A stretch of DNA of 64,000 nt from Cyanoderma ruficeps (GCA_008694505.1 VZDJ01000623.1:10111112-10175111); one strand, 5' to 3'. Positions 46,201 through 59,145 are shown, counted from the first letter of the stretch. Notes: generated from the sequence alone by a model not told the origin. Numbers and translations are program-made.

Positions 46201-48630
46201 CCTCAAGGAGGCCCCTTGGCGTGCCTTGTCCCATCCAGTTGTGTGTGGGCAAGAGGGTGCAGAGCTCCCACCTGAAACCAGGCATGAGCAGGGACTGACT
46301 CTGTCACTGCCCAGTGAATACCTCTCTCGTTACTTCGAGGCTGTTTCAGAGAGGCAAATTACCTCCATGACCTTTCTGCTGAACAGTAAAGGCCCCAGGA
46401 ATCTGGGTTCATTCAAAGTAAATGGCGAACATTTCTGACTTCTCAGACATCTGTGAGAGTGAAACCATCATCCATTTGGGTGTTCCTCACAGGGATTTCT
46501 TCTACAGGAACTGTTTCTGCTAAAAGAGGGTCTCTGTACCTGTGTGACTATAGCATACAGCATCAGCATGTCAAAATCAAATGTAGTTAAGATTAAATTC
46601 TTGCTTGTGCTTTAATTCACATGAACTTAAATTGTAAGGACGTGCTCATTATTTGACAGGGTAAGAGCATTAGATGGGTCCTGGGGAAGCACTTGCTGGC
46701 AGAGTGAAATAAGACAAAGCACTCTGCAGAAGGGAGGGAGAGGGCAGCATGCCTGAACTAAGCAGAGGGCAGGAGACAACAATTATTGGAGACAGGCAGT
46801 TTGGGCTCCTTTAGCACCATCTCTCTTCACAGTAAATCCAATGCTACCTCAACCTTTCAATGCATCTTATTGCTAATCAAATAACACAGTGTAGGTCCAT
46901 CACTGCTCCTATACAACAGGGCTATTTACTTTGAACCAGCAGAAACATACATAGCCCCAGTGCCCCATTGTTACAGCCTGAATTCTTAGACAAAAGGAGA
47001 AAATCAGTCAGACATTACTAAACAACTTGTTTGTTTGAGGTTTGGTTTTCCTTTTTAAAGTGGTTGGATTGCCTTCATCCTTCCACTCAGTTCTACAGAT
47101 TCTTCTGAACTGCAGAGCCAAAAACCAGCCACACAGGCCCACACACCACAGGAACAAGAGAGCCACCAAGAGGGTTGTTTTGACAGCCAGTGTTGAAATT
47201 ACAAAAGCAAACACTGAAGTCTGCTTTGAAAAGCCCTTAGTGGTGCTTATGCTGAAAAATCCAATGTAATCAAAACAGTAAGTATTTCTTAAAACTTTTA
47301 AACCGTTCCTTCAGTTATAAATCCACTCAAGACTCGAAGCAGCAGAAGCATGGATGTCTTGATGGTCCTTGATATCTGTGTAGGCTCCAGATGGAGACTA
47401 TCCTGCCAATACTACCCAAATATTGGATTGGGCAGAAAAATGAAGGCAGGAGACCATTTCCATAGCTAATGATGAGTCCCTGTAATTCATAATCAAATTA
47501 GGAACTGGCTTCTCTTTACAAGTGATGGAGTGGGAACATGTTCCTGCCCTCATGTTTCACATATCCAACCTACAGCTTTCATGGGTGATTGGTGGTGGTT
47601 GCACAAAGGATGCCCAGTGGAGAACTAAGGTGCCTCTTTGCCTTTCAAAACACTTCTCTACCTCTCTCTTCCCAGAGACCAGGATTCATTACTAGGTAGA
47701 ACCTGTGTCCTCCCATGTATAGCCGGGCTATTCCAGCTACTTCCACATTCTTTGTAGAAGTACCCTCTATTTTTCATATATTTTAGCATACCATTCAATT
47801 GGTTCATTCACTAAGTTTTCTGTTCCAAATTGAACTATTCCTGCAAGCTGTATAGCTGGTAGAAAATATCCTTCTGTGCCATGATCAAGCAATCCAGAGG
47901 AACAGAATTCTGAGGGTTATTTCCAAACTGGTGTATGCCAACAATGTACTGGGAGAATTTAAGAGACCTCTATGGCACTTCTTGCACAAATCACTGGAGG
48001 AATGTATCAAAAGCGCATTGTAGAAGATGTTTTTACCTATTGAAACAAAGATGTGTTTGTGACCCATCGCTACAAATAAGTAGCCTTGATTTGTCATCTG
48101 GGTTTGCATGGGATCTTTGTTGGAGTTTGCTCAACTTGAACATTAAAAAAACCTACACACCAGAGAAAAAAAACACAAGAAAATGACCAAATGGTTCACT
48201 ACATGGCAGAGATGACAGAGCTGGAAAACAGCTCCAACACTGCAATAGTATAGAGTGATTGTGGCTCTTCAATGACCTTTAAAAAAATATATCTGGCCAT
48301 AGATAAAGGCCTAGTCAGTAAACATCTGTGTAAAGTAACACTTTGTTTAAAGCTGAAAAGACAGCAGGACGTGACTGCTAACAGCTATGAAGACTCAAAC
48401 ATGGCCTGCCCAGGGTGGATGGCTACATCTCCCCTGGTTTGTACCCCACAGGAGGTACCTGTGGTGAACCGTGAGCTGGTTCCTGCCTGCTAAAGTATTG
48501 TGTCCCGCAATCCCCAAATTTTTTCTTTCCTTTTCAAAGGAAAAAAAAAATCATCCCTCCAACAAACAAACAAATAAAATGTAAAGATACCACAGTTAAA
48601 CAAAATCCCAGCCAAATCATCAAAACAAAA
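43214..48630. other. Gene-free stretch
   Basis: No gene supported. Holds the AAT repeat at 43968-43995 and a strong donor-like CAG then GTAAGT at 44768-44776 (plus) without a good acceptor near it. The 160-codon plus frame at 44032-44514 has no motif I know. Confidence 0.5.
43968..43995. repeat. Imperfect (AAT)n microsatellite
   Basis: AAT units interrupted by a T near 43981. Confidence 0.85.
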
Positions 48631-49091
48631 CGCCACAGCACAACAGCCACACCGCTGAGGAATGTCAGAACACAGTTACTGGCACAAGCCGGCTCTGGTG
48701 CCCCGGGGCCTGAGCCGGCGATGGCCCCTCCGGCCGCGCCTGCCCTCTGAGGAGCCTGTTCTGCCTCCTGCTTTTGCGCTTCGTTTCTGCTGCACCTCAC
48801 ATGCCACCTAGTGGCTTCCCAAGTGGAAAATTCCTTAATAAATGTGATTTGCAGACAGGCCGCTTCTGCCAGCTGTTCCGTACACGTCAAGCTCGCTGTT
48901 GAAGGACACAGCTCCGGCACCTCTGCAAACCTGCCCCGCGATGGCCCCGGCCAAGAGCCGCCTGTCGCCAGCTCCTCACTGTACCCTCAGACTCCTCCGA
49001 GGAATTTCGACCCCCTGGGCCTGTGTTTACAGCTCTCTCCTGTTTTCTGCCGTGTTCAAAGCCTTCATGGAGCCTGCACCCATTTGGCCGC
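48631..49091. promoter_or_regulatory. CpG-rich island, possible regulatory element
   Basis: I count 25 CpG dinucleotides in about 460 bases, far above the surroundings, with local strings such as GCCGGCG, CGGCCGCGCC and CCCCGCG. The G+C content is clearly raised too. CpG islands in vertebrates mark promoters or insulators that stay unmethylated in the germ line. No TATA box or convincing first exon was found. A GC-rich retroelement LTR is the main alternative. Confidence 0.55.
48802..48814 (-). promoter_or_regulatory. CTCF-type binding core
   Basis: On the minus strand this reads CCACTAGGTGGCA, matching the vertebrate CTCF core CCAC(T/C)AG(G/A)(T/G)GGC at every position. It lies inside the CpG-rich island, the usual setting for a methylation-sensitive insulator site. 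Binding is inferred from the motif only. Confidence 0.55.
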
Positions 49092-50941
49092 TTACCTTGC
49101 CCCTCTGCCCCATGACCTTAACCAAATATCTGCAGGGAGAAGGTTGTACATTTTACTTTTCATCATTCAGTGATGGTAGACACTAACCACAAAGTTCATG
49201 TTAGTTAAAATCCTAGTTTTCCAAGGGGAAAAAAATCAGAAATGTTTAAAGTGGTCTTCCTCTTTCCCTCTTCCTAACTTCTTACAAGGGTCAAGGAGGA
49301 TTTAATTGTTCAGCTCAACAGCTGCTGAGTGCCCTATAGCCATTTTCCTTCAGACAAAAGGTGTTTTGCCACAGCCTTTCAGTTAGGCCATTTCTCCAAG
49401 AAAAAGGAAGTTTTGGTTAGGGGCAATGTTTTGCCTCCAGAAGAAGTAATTTGATTAGTCTTGCACCCTTCCCAACAAGGTGTCCTGACCCTGTTTTAAT
49501 TGAATGCCTGTGTGCCTCAGTCAACCCCAGTGTGCTGCCAGCAAAGTGAGATGGTGTCTGCAGAACATGTCAGTGGACGCCCCTCAAGGACTGCCAGCAC
49601 CTCGGTCCCTGGACAAGCCCAGCTCCAGCCAGGATGCCTGACAGAGCACACAGAGCATGCATTTGCTCTGTGAAAGGAAGAACTTTATCATCCCTAAATC
49701 AGGGCAATGGCTGTCCAAGTTACTCTGGGCAAAGAAAGGAACTGGACCTGATCCATGTTATCTCCAGCATTTTGTTTAGGCAGAGGCAGCATTAAAAAAG
49801 AAGCAACTTTCCCTAAATCTTAATTTTTTGGTTTTTATTTCAAATGCTTGAAAACAGAATAGTTCCTCTTGAAAGTACTGGAAAGTTTTCTCTGCAAGAA
49901 ACTCTTTGATTTTTCTAGGAAAAAAAAAACCAAAACAAAACACACAAAGCAACTCTTTCAACATTTCTGAAATGATGTACCATTTTTTTCTTTCAGACCA
50001 TAGGAAAAATTACTTTCTTTTGTGAAAGGCCAGTGCTAGGCTTTATCACAGCCAAAAATCATTGAGCTATGCTGACACCCCTAAAATAATTTCTCCCCTC
50101 AACAGTGTGGTCCTTACCTAATACGTAGTTTAAACCCAGGTGCTGACCTTGGGTGCTATACATCACCAGACCCTGAGGGTTGAGAGATATTGTCCTGCCC
50201 TTCAAGAACGGGTTCCTCACCATGGCAAAGACAATGCAGCTGAAATTATTCCACAAACTGCTGCCCTGTGGCTTGGAGAGCCAGCTTTGCTGTGCAGAGG
50301 TCACACAACTGTCCTTTATCAGTCAATGGCCATCCGGGTGATTGTGTCCATGCAGAGGAACTGTGTGACAAATGCAGCTGGAGCCCCTGGGTAGGACAAG
50401 GACCATCAGAGCTCCAGAAGCATGAGGGGAGGGAGCAAAACTGACTTTCTGTCCTGGCTGCTCTAGGAAAGTCGAGGAAGCGGGAACAAGGATGCACTCA
50501 GCAGCTAGAGGGCAGACTCATTTTTCCTTTAAAACTTGAGAATCACTTCCTCACAGCTGCAGTGACTGCCAGAGTATCCAACAGAAGTGGCTAAGATGTA
50601 AGGCAGTCGGGCTAATCGGAAGAGTCTTCTGTGTATTAACTAGGGAGAGGGCGGACCCAAACTAAAAAAAGCCAAAGCACAGATGTACAAACTTGATAGT
50701 TGTTTCAAAATGCTTAGCTTCAGCTGGGCAGGCTGATTTCTGACACAGCAGGGGGAGAGAAATCATCTACAAGACAGGAATATTCCACAGATATGGCCTT
50801 GTCTGATTGCAAACACCCCACAAAAAGGACACACTGGCCTTCTAGGCTTCCATAACAGGAAAAAATAATTGAAAGGGTTTACAAATAGCATTCATCAAAG
50901 CATTCCAGAGAAATAACTTCCTTTTTTCTTTTCTTATTCAG
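49092..50941. other. Gene-free stretch
   Basis: No gene supported. A minus-strand 34-base interval (49096-49129) has a fair acceptor (TTCTCCCTGCAG) and a donor (CAAG then GTAAGC), but it is too short to trust. A 9-bp perfect stem CACAGAGCA / TGCTCTGTG lies at 49649-49672. Confidence 0.45.
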
Positions 50942-50991
50942 AAAAGGAATGTGAAGCAAAGCTAAGAAGTCTCTGCAGATTATGGTCTCAG
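50942..50991 (+). other. Exon candidate, 50 bp, strong splice sites
   Basis: An acceptor with a long pyrimidine tract (CTTCCTTTTTTCTTTTCTTATTCAG, seen at 50917-50941) and a consensus donor (TCTCAG then GTAAGTTATG, GT at 50992) enclose 50 bases. Starting at the third base, all 16 codons are open: KECEAKLRSLCRLWSQ. I do not recognise the peptide. It could be an internal exon of a gene spanning the window, an exon of a long non-coding RNA, or a cryptic pair. No partner exon was identified. Confidence 0.35.
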
Positions 50992-53900
50992 GTAAGTTAT
51001 GTACTCCCTAACACAGAATTTTCCGTTACTTTCTGTGGACATAAGATTTGGGAGCTCAGCCCTTTGCAGGGAATGCAGCTGGAGCACACACCCAGTGCTG
51101 TTTGTGTGATACTGCCACTGCTGTGCACCCACTCAGATGGGCAATTTTATATCTTCAAAAGCAAATTCTCCTTCTCTTTGTTGCTTTGTAAAAGAACCAT
51201 TGAAAAATCACCTGTCACGGTATTACTGTTTGCATTGGAAACTTCCTTACTGAAGGATAAGGGGAGATTATTACACTCCCTGATGTCACTGACATCTCCC
51301 TGTTCATACAATTAAGGACTCCAAGCAATACTACAAGTGATGGCTGAATATTTATTAACATAATTATGGGAATTCTGCCAATGTAGTTCACACTGGTGAG
51401 ATGCCAGGCAGTGCCAGCCTGGTGTGGATGAGGGAGGTAACGCTGTGTTGGGCAGGAGGAGGATTTGAAAGCTCCTGGTGTATACCAGCTACCTGCCAGT
51501 TTAGCAGGTACGTAAAGCTTAAAAAGGAAATATATCTGAAGGCATTGCAGTTTTCCCCTCATCTTGCAGCAGTGGTTGCACCTCCCAGTTAAAACCTCAT
51601 GGGCACCCTTGATGGGCATTAACATGGGAGAAGCCTATGAGAGAAACAAGGCTTGGTTTGGACCTGAGCACTTCCATCAGCTGAGAAGCAGCTAGAAATC
51701 AGAAAAGTCCACAGAGGTGAAATCCACTGAAAAATACATCACCCTGTGTATTTTGGTGCCATGGATGGCACACTGCACTGGTCTGAAATGTGAGAGCACA
51801 GCTTAACATAAACACAGCCTTCAGCAGTCTGTTACTGAGAAAATGGTTCCTTTCACTGCGTTTCCTCCTGCCTATCTGCAAATGCCAATCCTCATGGCTC
51901 CGACATGGACATCTGGTGCATCATTTCAATAGAGAAAGGCTTGAAAGATATTTGGATTTGGACAATGAAGATCCCATTAAAGGTCTGAAGAGCCTCCATC
52001 CTTGGGAACAGAGAAAGCCATGAGTAGTGCTTTGGCTGTTCACCAGCCAAAGGCAGAGGTTTCTCTGAAAAAGCACAGGAGGAACACAGGAGACAGATGT
52101 TTACACACCGCTGTGTCAATGCAGGAGAGATTGGGCAGGCAGAGGTGGAGCTGTCGGGAGACAGCCTGGTGGGAGGGCCGCCCACTGCCCTCCTCTGCCT
52201 GCCTTTCTCTTCAGATTATGCTCGTGGCCACGTTTCAAGTGACGCAATTAAAAAATCCCAACCCCCGATGGCAGCAGCCACAGCAGCACCTGATTCTTTG
52301 GCAGGGCTGCACTGCTGGAAAGCTGCTTCTGGAGTTGTCCTGTGGCTCACTCCTGCCGGGTTAGGATGACACTTTATATTCCTGGTAGCTTTTACCTCTA
52401 GGTTGGTATGGCTCCAACTTGCTTTTCCCTTTTTTTTTTTTTTTAGAGAGTAGAAAACACTTTCCACATGTGTAAAGTCACATCTGATAAAGAACAAGCA
52501 AGCACTATTACATAGCATATATATTTTTCTTCTTTAACCAGGGTGTAAAACCAAGCCATGAAAAGGATGGGAGCATTTCATCCTGAACTGAGTGGGAGAA
52601 AGAGATGGAAAAGCAGAAGTAGGATTAGAGGGCAGACCTTCTGCCAGCCGTCATAGCCAGCACAATGTCAGACCTCAGATTTAACATTGTCATTAAAAAT
52701 AGTCCAGGTGCAAGACCACCATGCAGAAACACAGGAACATTGAGCTAAACTGGTACTTGGTAAACAATTTCTTCCTACTCCCAAAATTATGAACCAAATT
52801 ACAAACAGTATTTTTCTTAAAAGAGAGGGGGTGGAGGGGAGGGAAATCAGACAAAGAGGTATGAGGGGGTGCACTGGTGGGAGCACCTGCCTCTGATCCC
52901 ACCTGGGCTCCCCCAGTGCCAGCACCTCAGCTCATATTGGTTCCAGGACCCACACAGAGTTAAGCTGCTTTGAAAGCTGAGCCACCCCTTGCTCAAGAGA
53001 GGAAATGTTGCATCAACTGCTTCCTTTTCACACATTTACCAAAATCTCTCTTGCCTTCAGTATTCTGTTCCTTCATTTGCAGCCTCCCTTACACAAAGAA
53101 GCCCTTGCACAGCCATTCAGATCAGGGACACTGAAACAAGGTTCATGGCTGAAATTTCTGCTGTACATTCTTCATTCAATGATATAACTCCATGCTACCA
53201 GAAATACCTCTAACATAGCAGTTCACCAGTGCACCTGCCTGTTGGTTCCTCTCTTCTGCCTCACCAGATCTCCATGAAACACCTTCCTTGGGATGGGTCC
53301 CACACCAGGACTGTCCTTCCCTGTGGAGTTGGTCGTGGGGAACATGGGCTACTTCCCCTCGGGCACAGGAGGGAGGGTACAACAATGGGAGCAGCAGAAA
53401 TTATCAACCCAGAGTGACTGCAAAACTACAGCAGAAAATTCACTTGCTCTAAATGGACAAGTCCAGGAGCAGAAATCTGAAATCTGCTGAAATCTGCTGT
53501 TTAAAGGCTGGAGAGGTACAAGGGAGAAAGGAATGCATGTTGTCAAAATGCTTTAAAGCAGCTCCCAAAAGGCCAGCTCCGACATGCAAGGAGCCTCTGC
53601 AACCCAGTCTGTCCTCTGCCAGAGGCAACACCAGAAGTACCCAGATCTTGGACCCTAGAATTTGCTGCCTGTGGTGTACTATTTAAAATGGTCTTCTTTT
53701 CTCAACAAAGAGCAAATATGGAATAGCTATTTGCAGTATAAAATCCCATGCAAAGACAAGGTCCTGGTTGCAACGTACTGTAGGGCACATCAGCAAGATA
53801 GGCACCACTGCCTCTCGCTACTCCTTCTCACTTTCCTTAGCCTGAGCTGAAGGAAATACCCTTCCTCCACTCTTTGCAACATCAAAAGGCCTGCATATAA

Positions 53901-55513
53901 AATAGCTCCTCTCAACAGCAAAGCCATGCTTGGGACTGATCCTCACAGTTCCCTCCTACAAGCCAAGCTGCTGACAAATATTTGTTTGGATTAACCAATT
54001 AACCAGGACAGATTCAGACCACTATTAAAGGAGACACAGCTCTCCTTGTGCCTCATAATTTGATCCCACTGCATATCATCCCCAATCTCTCAGCATCCCT
54101 CAAAAATACATATAAAATGACAACAGTAAGACACTCATTTTTAGCAAACTTGTCATTGATTATAACAAAACAATCTTCTAGTCCAAAGCCCTCGGTGGGA
54201 TTATGCATGCAGATCCACAGAAGAAGCACAAGAAAGGTGACAGAGCAATTGTGTTTGTCTCTCAGATGGCTTAGATGCTGGACGGCTTAGCAATTCCCTG
54301 CACAGAGTTCCTCATAATAAAGAAGAAGGACTGGTGTCTCCCACAGAGAGGCAGAGGAGGGCCCAGTGGCAGATACTGGAGTAGACCCGTGATCTCAGTA
54401 GCACACTTGTGACCCAGCCTGGCAGGACACCACATGAAAGGAGCCATGTCTTTGTAGCTGGGCTCCTGGTAACAAGAAGCTTCAGAGGCAAAGAGCAAGC
54501 TGAGTCCAGCTGAACCACAGTGCGCTGAGGCCGTTTATGATTTGTTAAACCACAGTTCCTTTTAATAAATCTCAGCTACGTCCTTGCTGGTGGCAGATCT
54601 CCAGTGGTGGCAGCACGCACACAGATGCAGCACCCAGCAAACCCAATGGTGTGGAGGCTGCTGGGGACATGGCCTGCCTTTGGCTGGGGCAGCTGCTCTC
54701 ACTGCTCATTTCCAGCCATCCTTCACAGTGCCCACAGATTTCCTCTGTGGTAGGGAGCACTGCTGGGAAGACGGATCAATCATACCCCTGTCTGGCAGGT
54801 TGTTAAGGCAGGAAGGCTTTCATTAAGTCAACAAGGGTGTTAATTTATAGCATGTTTGCTACTTCTCTCCGAATACTCTTCCAGATGAGAGCTTTCCCCC
54901 TCACACTTGCTGCATGCTGAGGGCAAAGATTAACAAGCGTTTTGTTTACCTGAGTGCTTGACGAAGTCCTTCACCCCTCTCACCCTCCACTGTGGGCTCC
55001 TGGCCTCTGCTTTGGGTTGAGCTGCTGTTCAAACTGTAGCAGAAGATTTGCCTGGTTGAAATAAAACATATATATGTGGGTGTTTGACCTAAGAGTTACT
55101 ATTTATGGATATAATGGTGCAAGTGACTTAAAGCATTACAAATGCAAAGCCACATTTTGCAAAAACTCCAGTTTGGACAATGTGTAAATTATTGCACACC
55201 AAGAGCTAATCATTAGTGGAGTCTGAACCTACCAAATCAGAACTACTTATCCACTCACAAACACTGAATTTTGTCAGCTTTTTGATACCAAAAAAAATTT
55301 CTCAGAGTTGAACAACTAAAGGTTTATTATTGGATTAAGGACAAACTAGCCAATGCAATGAAAAATATGTATATAAAGTATTAGCACTAGGCTTTTTGGA
55401 AACTGCAACTATTTATATCACATATTCATAGGAAATTTCAGTAATTGCATCTGAGAGGCAAGGTCATTAGCTTCTAACAAAGTATATTGTCGTAAAAATT
55501 TAACACATTACAT
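50992..55513. other. Gene-free stretch
   Basis: No gene supported. Contains a poly-T run (T15, 52430-52444), a short duplication AAATCTGCTG x2 at about 53480-53499, and a CAG then GTACGT donor-like site at about 51509. Overlapping open frames around 52002-52369 are accidental in appearance. Confidence 0.5.
52430..52444. repeat. Poly-T run (T15)
   Basis: Fifteen T residues preceded by TTTTCCC and followed by AGAGAG. No clear retroposon is attached. Confidence 0.9.
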
Positions 55514-55551
55514 TGGATTTTGCTGCATTTTCACATTTGCAGCAAAATCCA
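55514..55551. repeat. Perfect 14-bp hairpin, 10-base loop
   Basis: TGGATTTTGCTGCA (55514-55527) is the exact reverse complement of TGCAGCAAAATCCA (55538-55551), with loop TTTTCACATT. Pairing stops outside the arms. It is the longest perfect inverted repeat I noticed in the host DNA. The stem is too short for a canonical microRNA precursor. Confidence 0.9.
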
Positions 55552-58500
55552 TGAAAATTATCCAATTAAAGGAGTAGTTTCATTGTAACTCATTGACCTG
55601 TACTAGTTCAAGTTGGTGTTTTTCTTTTATAGTGTGGTGTCTGTTCATTGTTACAAAAACCTTAAAGAAAAGATTATACCACTCAGGCCTGAGATGTGTC
55701 TGAGGGCTCTTGGACCACAGGAGTCAAAGAGCTGCAAGACAGTGGGGAAGGCAGATAGAAACATCTTCTCCAGGAAGAGTCCATTTCTATAGGCAACATC
55801 TCCCATTCTCTCCTGTTCCCATCAGCCTGAGCCTAGCAACAGAGGATTTACTGAAGAACCACTGAGAGAAGCTCATGAGCCTTTTTGTGGATTTAGCAAG
55901 GTTGCGTGTGCTCACCTCCAGCTGCACAGAAAATCCTGTCTGATGCATCAAACACTGCCTCAGCCTTTGTAAACCATGAGCTTACACATCTGACATATGC
56001 AGAAAGCTGCCCAGGTCTCACTGTTGGGTTCTTACATGGAAAAGGGTCTCATGCAACACATTTTCAGAGCACCTCTGTGTGAGGGAGCCTGAGACAGTCT
56101 CTCCCTGAACAGACAATTGCTCTTTGAGATGCTCAAGGTGAAGAGAAACCTAAGAAGGAGTAATAACCAAAGTTACAGTCAAGAGAAAGCTCTCAGGTGC
56201 CTGTAATAGCTCACCAAGCTGTCCATGGGTGTTTTACCCTTGTGCTGTCATGCAGCAGAGTGAGGAAGCTGCTGTGCTGCCCTGGAAGGTAGCATGCTGT
56301 AATATCACTCACACAACTGGAGGATTTCTTTAGTTTTGCTCTTTACACACACCTTAGGCTGAAAATATGTCTGCTCATAAAGTGGAGTGTGAGAAGCAGC
56401 ATCCACAACAAGAAAAGTGGCACAGTCTCTTGGGGAAAAGCATTTATGTTCTCTGCAGTGAAAAATATGCAGAAGAAGGCTGCTGTTAGAAAGCCCTCTC
56501 TTCTGTTTCCTCTGAAGCAGAGCAGAGAGCATGTCTTCCTAGCAGATAGCTCATAAAAAGCCTGGGCACTGAACAAAAAATCCCTGGAGTATGAAAGAGA
56601 TGCTACCCCTCCTGCTGTGCCATGAGTTGGGTTACACCATGCAGAGATTGGGAATTGCAGTGGTAGTGACTGGCTGGTCTGTAAAGCTGTGTTTGGGTGT
56701 GGCTATGAGCAGTGATGTTGGACAACATAATCAAAATGTGAACGGGCTACAGGAGATTTGCTCAGAGATACATCACCTCAGGAGTTCAGAGATGTGTTCC
56801 AAACTGTAGTGTGGACCAGTCTGAATGGAGGGAGGAAAAATCAGACCATCCCCATGAGAAAAATCACTGGAAAAGACCAAGAGATGTTCCAACATGGAGA
56901 AGAAGCAAAGCTTTAGAGTCAGCCGCTAAAGTCAGTTGTTGCCACATTCATTTTTTGGGATTTCACAGACCTATTGAAAGTCTTTTATGTAGTGCAAAAA
57001 GGTGTAGCAAATTTTGAATGTCATTAAAGCCAAATCAGATTTCCAAATTAACTCTTTGTCTCCCTAACATTTTCATTAGAGACAGTCCACTTACATACCC
57101 TTGAAAACAAGAAAAGATGCAATGTACTACTTTCAACTTTTCAATAGGGAAGCTGGGCCAGGAGGTTAATCTCTGAAAGTCTTGAGCCTGGCTAACATTG
57201 CATCCAGTGGTGGAATTCTATGCTATTATTACAGCAAGGCTTGACTTTGTTTGGAGTTTCAGAGAGCTGAGATGTCTGTGGTATGAAGACTGCATGCCTG
57301 AACTGTGCTTTTCTGGTGAAAGAAAGTAGTGAAAAAAATGAGAGTTTTCACACAGAGTATTTCTTCTTGAAAAATCAACACAACTGGAAGACCACTGGCT
57401 CCTTATGAAGTTCCTTCCATCATAAATCATTCTGAAGCTTGTTGGAAGCAGAAGGTATTGCAGCCCTATTCAATCTCATTAGGCAACATGGAACCACTAA
57501 CTTCCTTTATGGAATAAACTATCTGGAACAATAGGATCCACCACCCAAAAGGCAGGCACGACACAAGTCTTCTGAGGGAGCCGAGCTGCACCAGCAAAGC
57601 ACTTTGCCGGGTGTTGCCGGGTAGTACAGACTGCAGGCTGTACTCACTGGAAAAGGGCTTGGAGCTGCAAGGAGCTGCAAGCAAAGTGTTTCCTCATGTT
57701 AAGCAAAGAAAGCAGTGCCTGTTCTTTGTAAATAAACAGCTAGGTTTTGAAACAATCCAAACTTTGGCTAACCATTAGGGTCAAAAAAGGCTAATAAATC
57801 CTCTTTTTCCTGTTAACAAAACCCACAACTTTATTTTCTATAGCTTTCAAAAAAAAAAAAAAAAAGACTTCATGAGTATTTTTGGAAATTCCTAAATATT
57901 ACTTCATTAGCTTGGCAGGAGCATCCTGTCCTCGCTCTCTCCCTTGCAGAAGGGACAGTCTCCCTTCAGACACTGGAGTTTTGCTACAACTCCTTTTGAC
58001 ATGATTTCAACCATGTGACAATGTAGAAAGTACAGAAAAAAAAGAGTATGGCTTTTCTGGATGGTGTAGGCTGCAGATAACGAATGTGTAGGATGATGGA
58101 TCCAATGAAGAAATCTGAAGGATATTGTGAGTCTTTGGAGAGGCGAAAACAAGGAAAAGGCAGAGATGTGAGCAGGAGAGGGAAGCCAGAACAGAGAAAT
58201 GCAAGATGAGGTGAGCAGGGAGATCAAAAACTTACAAAGTACAAATTCGAAGTTATTGGTAGGGAATACGAGGGCAGATGGTGAAGTCCTCAGGAAGATC
58301 TTAAAAGAGAGAATGACCAGCCCAAATAATGGCAGATAGAATTCTGTCTAGGCAGGTGTAAAGCCATGAAAGCATTTAAGGAGAAGCATCTTCATCTTCA
58401 CATATAAATAATGTTTTCCATGCTTACTGCTGCTACTCAGGACGGCAGCCTTGGTTGAACTACTACAGACACTTTCTTGAAAATACAAAATCACTGCTCT

Positions 58501-58559
58501 GCAACAGTCAAAGAACAAATAAATGTTTGGGATTACTACAAAAGGAAAAGCCAATAAGG
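55552..58559. other. Gene-free stretch
   Basis: No gene supported. Holds two short tandem duplications (TTGCCGGGT x2 near 57604-57622 and GGAGCTGCAA x2 at 57661-57680) and a poly-A run at 57849-57865. Confidence 0.5.
57849..57865. repeat. Poly-A run (A17)
   Basis: Seventeen A residues. It could be a retroposon tail, but the upstream bases are not a recognisable cDNA and no flanking duplication was seen. Confidence 0.9.
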
Positions 58560-59145
58560 TAGAAAGATCACTGTGCTGCTGTATAAATCCATCTTGTGTC
58601 TGCATCTTGAATGCCCAGTGCAGTTCTGGGCCCCTGAAAAGGATAGCAAAGAGATAGAAAAAATTCAGGAAGAGCAAAGGTGTGACGCTACTTCTGTACA
58701 AGTAACAGTGCAAGACAATAAGACTTCTAAAGCTGGAAAAGACATGAGATGTGGGACACAGTACAGGAAAAGCTATGATATCATTAATGACACAGTGAGA
58801 TTGGATAGGGATGGAGTGTTGGTTATGTCTCCAGGACAATGAAGGAGCAGCCCACAAAGCTGGTAGGAGCCAGGTTCCAAGCACACAGAAGGAAGGAGTT
58901 TGTCATGCAGCAGGCAGTGGACCTGCTGAGGAGATCCTTTCCAAAGCACCCTGAGGATACAAAGAACTAACATGCTCACTCAAATGTTTGGAGGGGTCCG
59001 TGCCACAGGCAAACCACAGCAGGTTCAGGAAATCCTCTGAGCTGACAATAGTTGGAAACTGCAGTAACTGATTGATACAAATCTGCTTATGGCCCCTGTT
59101 GAAGGCAGAGTAGATGAATGGGTTAGATGATCCAAACCAGCACAG
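58560..59145 (+). pseudogene. Ancient CR1-type LINE 3' end (RT C-terminus plus UTR)
   Basis: The plus-strand frame from 58573 reads LCLHLECPVQFWAPEKDSKE and then IEKIQ, close to the conserved end of CR1/L3-type reverse transcriptase (HLEYCVQFWSP...KKDIEKLE). The next part, including TTCCAAGCACACAGAAGGAA and GGCAGTGGACCTGCTGAGGA, parallels the last ORF2 segment (the ..FFxxRVVxLWN.. region), and GGGTTAGATGATCCAAACCA at about 59118 parallels the 3' UTR end. It has stops and indels, so it is dead. The 178-codon minus frame at 58348-58884 is the antisense of this piece. Confidence 0.7.

Noticed and set aside
48534..48920. 128-codon minus-strand frame with a hydrophobic C-terminus across the CpG island
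   Set aside because: The hydrophobic tail is explained by a T-rich strand outside the island; no family match or splice support.
49096..49129. 34-base minus-strand exon candidate beside the CpG island
   Set aside because: Sites are fair, but the interval is very short and transcription would run into, not away from, the island.
58348..58884. 178-codon minus-strand open frame
   Set aside because: It is largely antisense to the plus-strand CR1/L3-like reverse transcriptase remnant.
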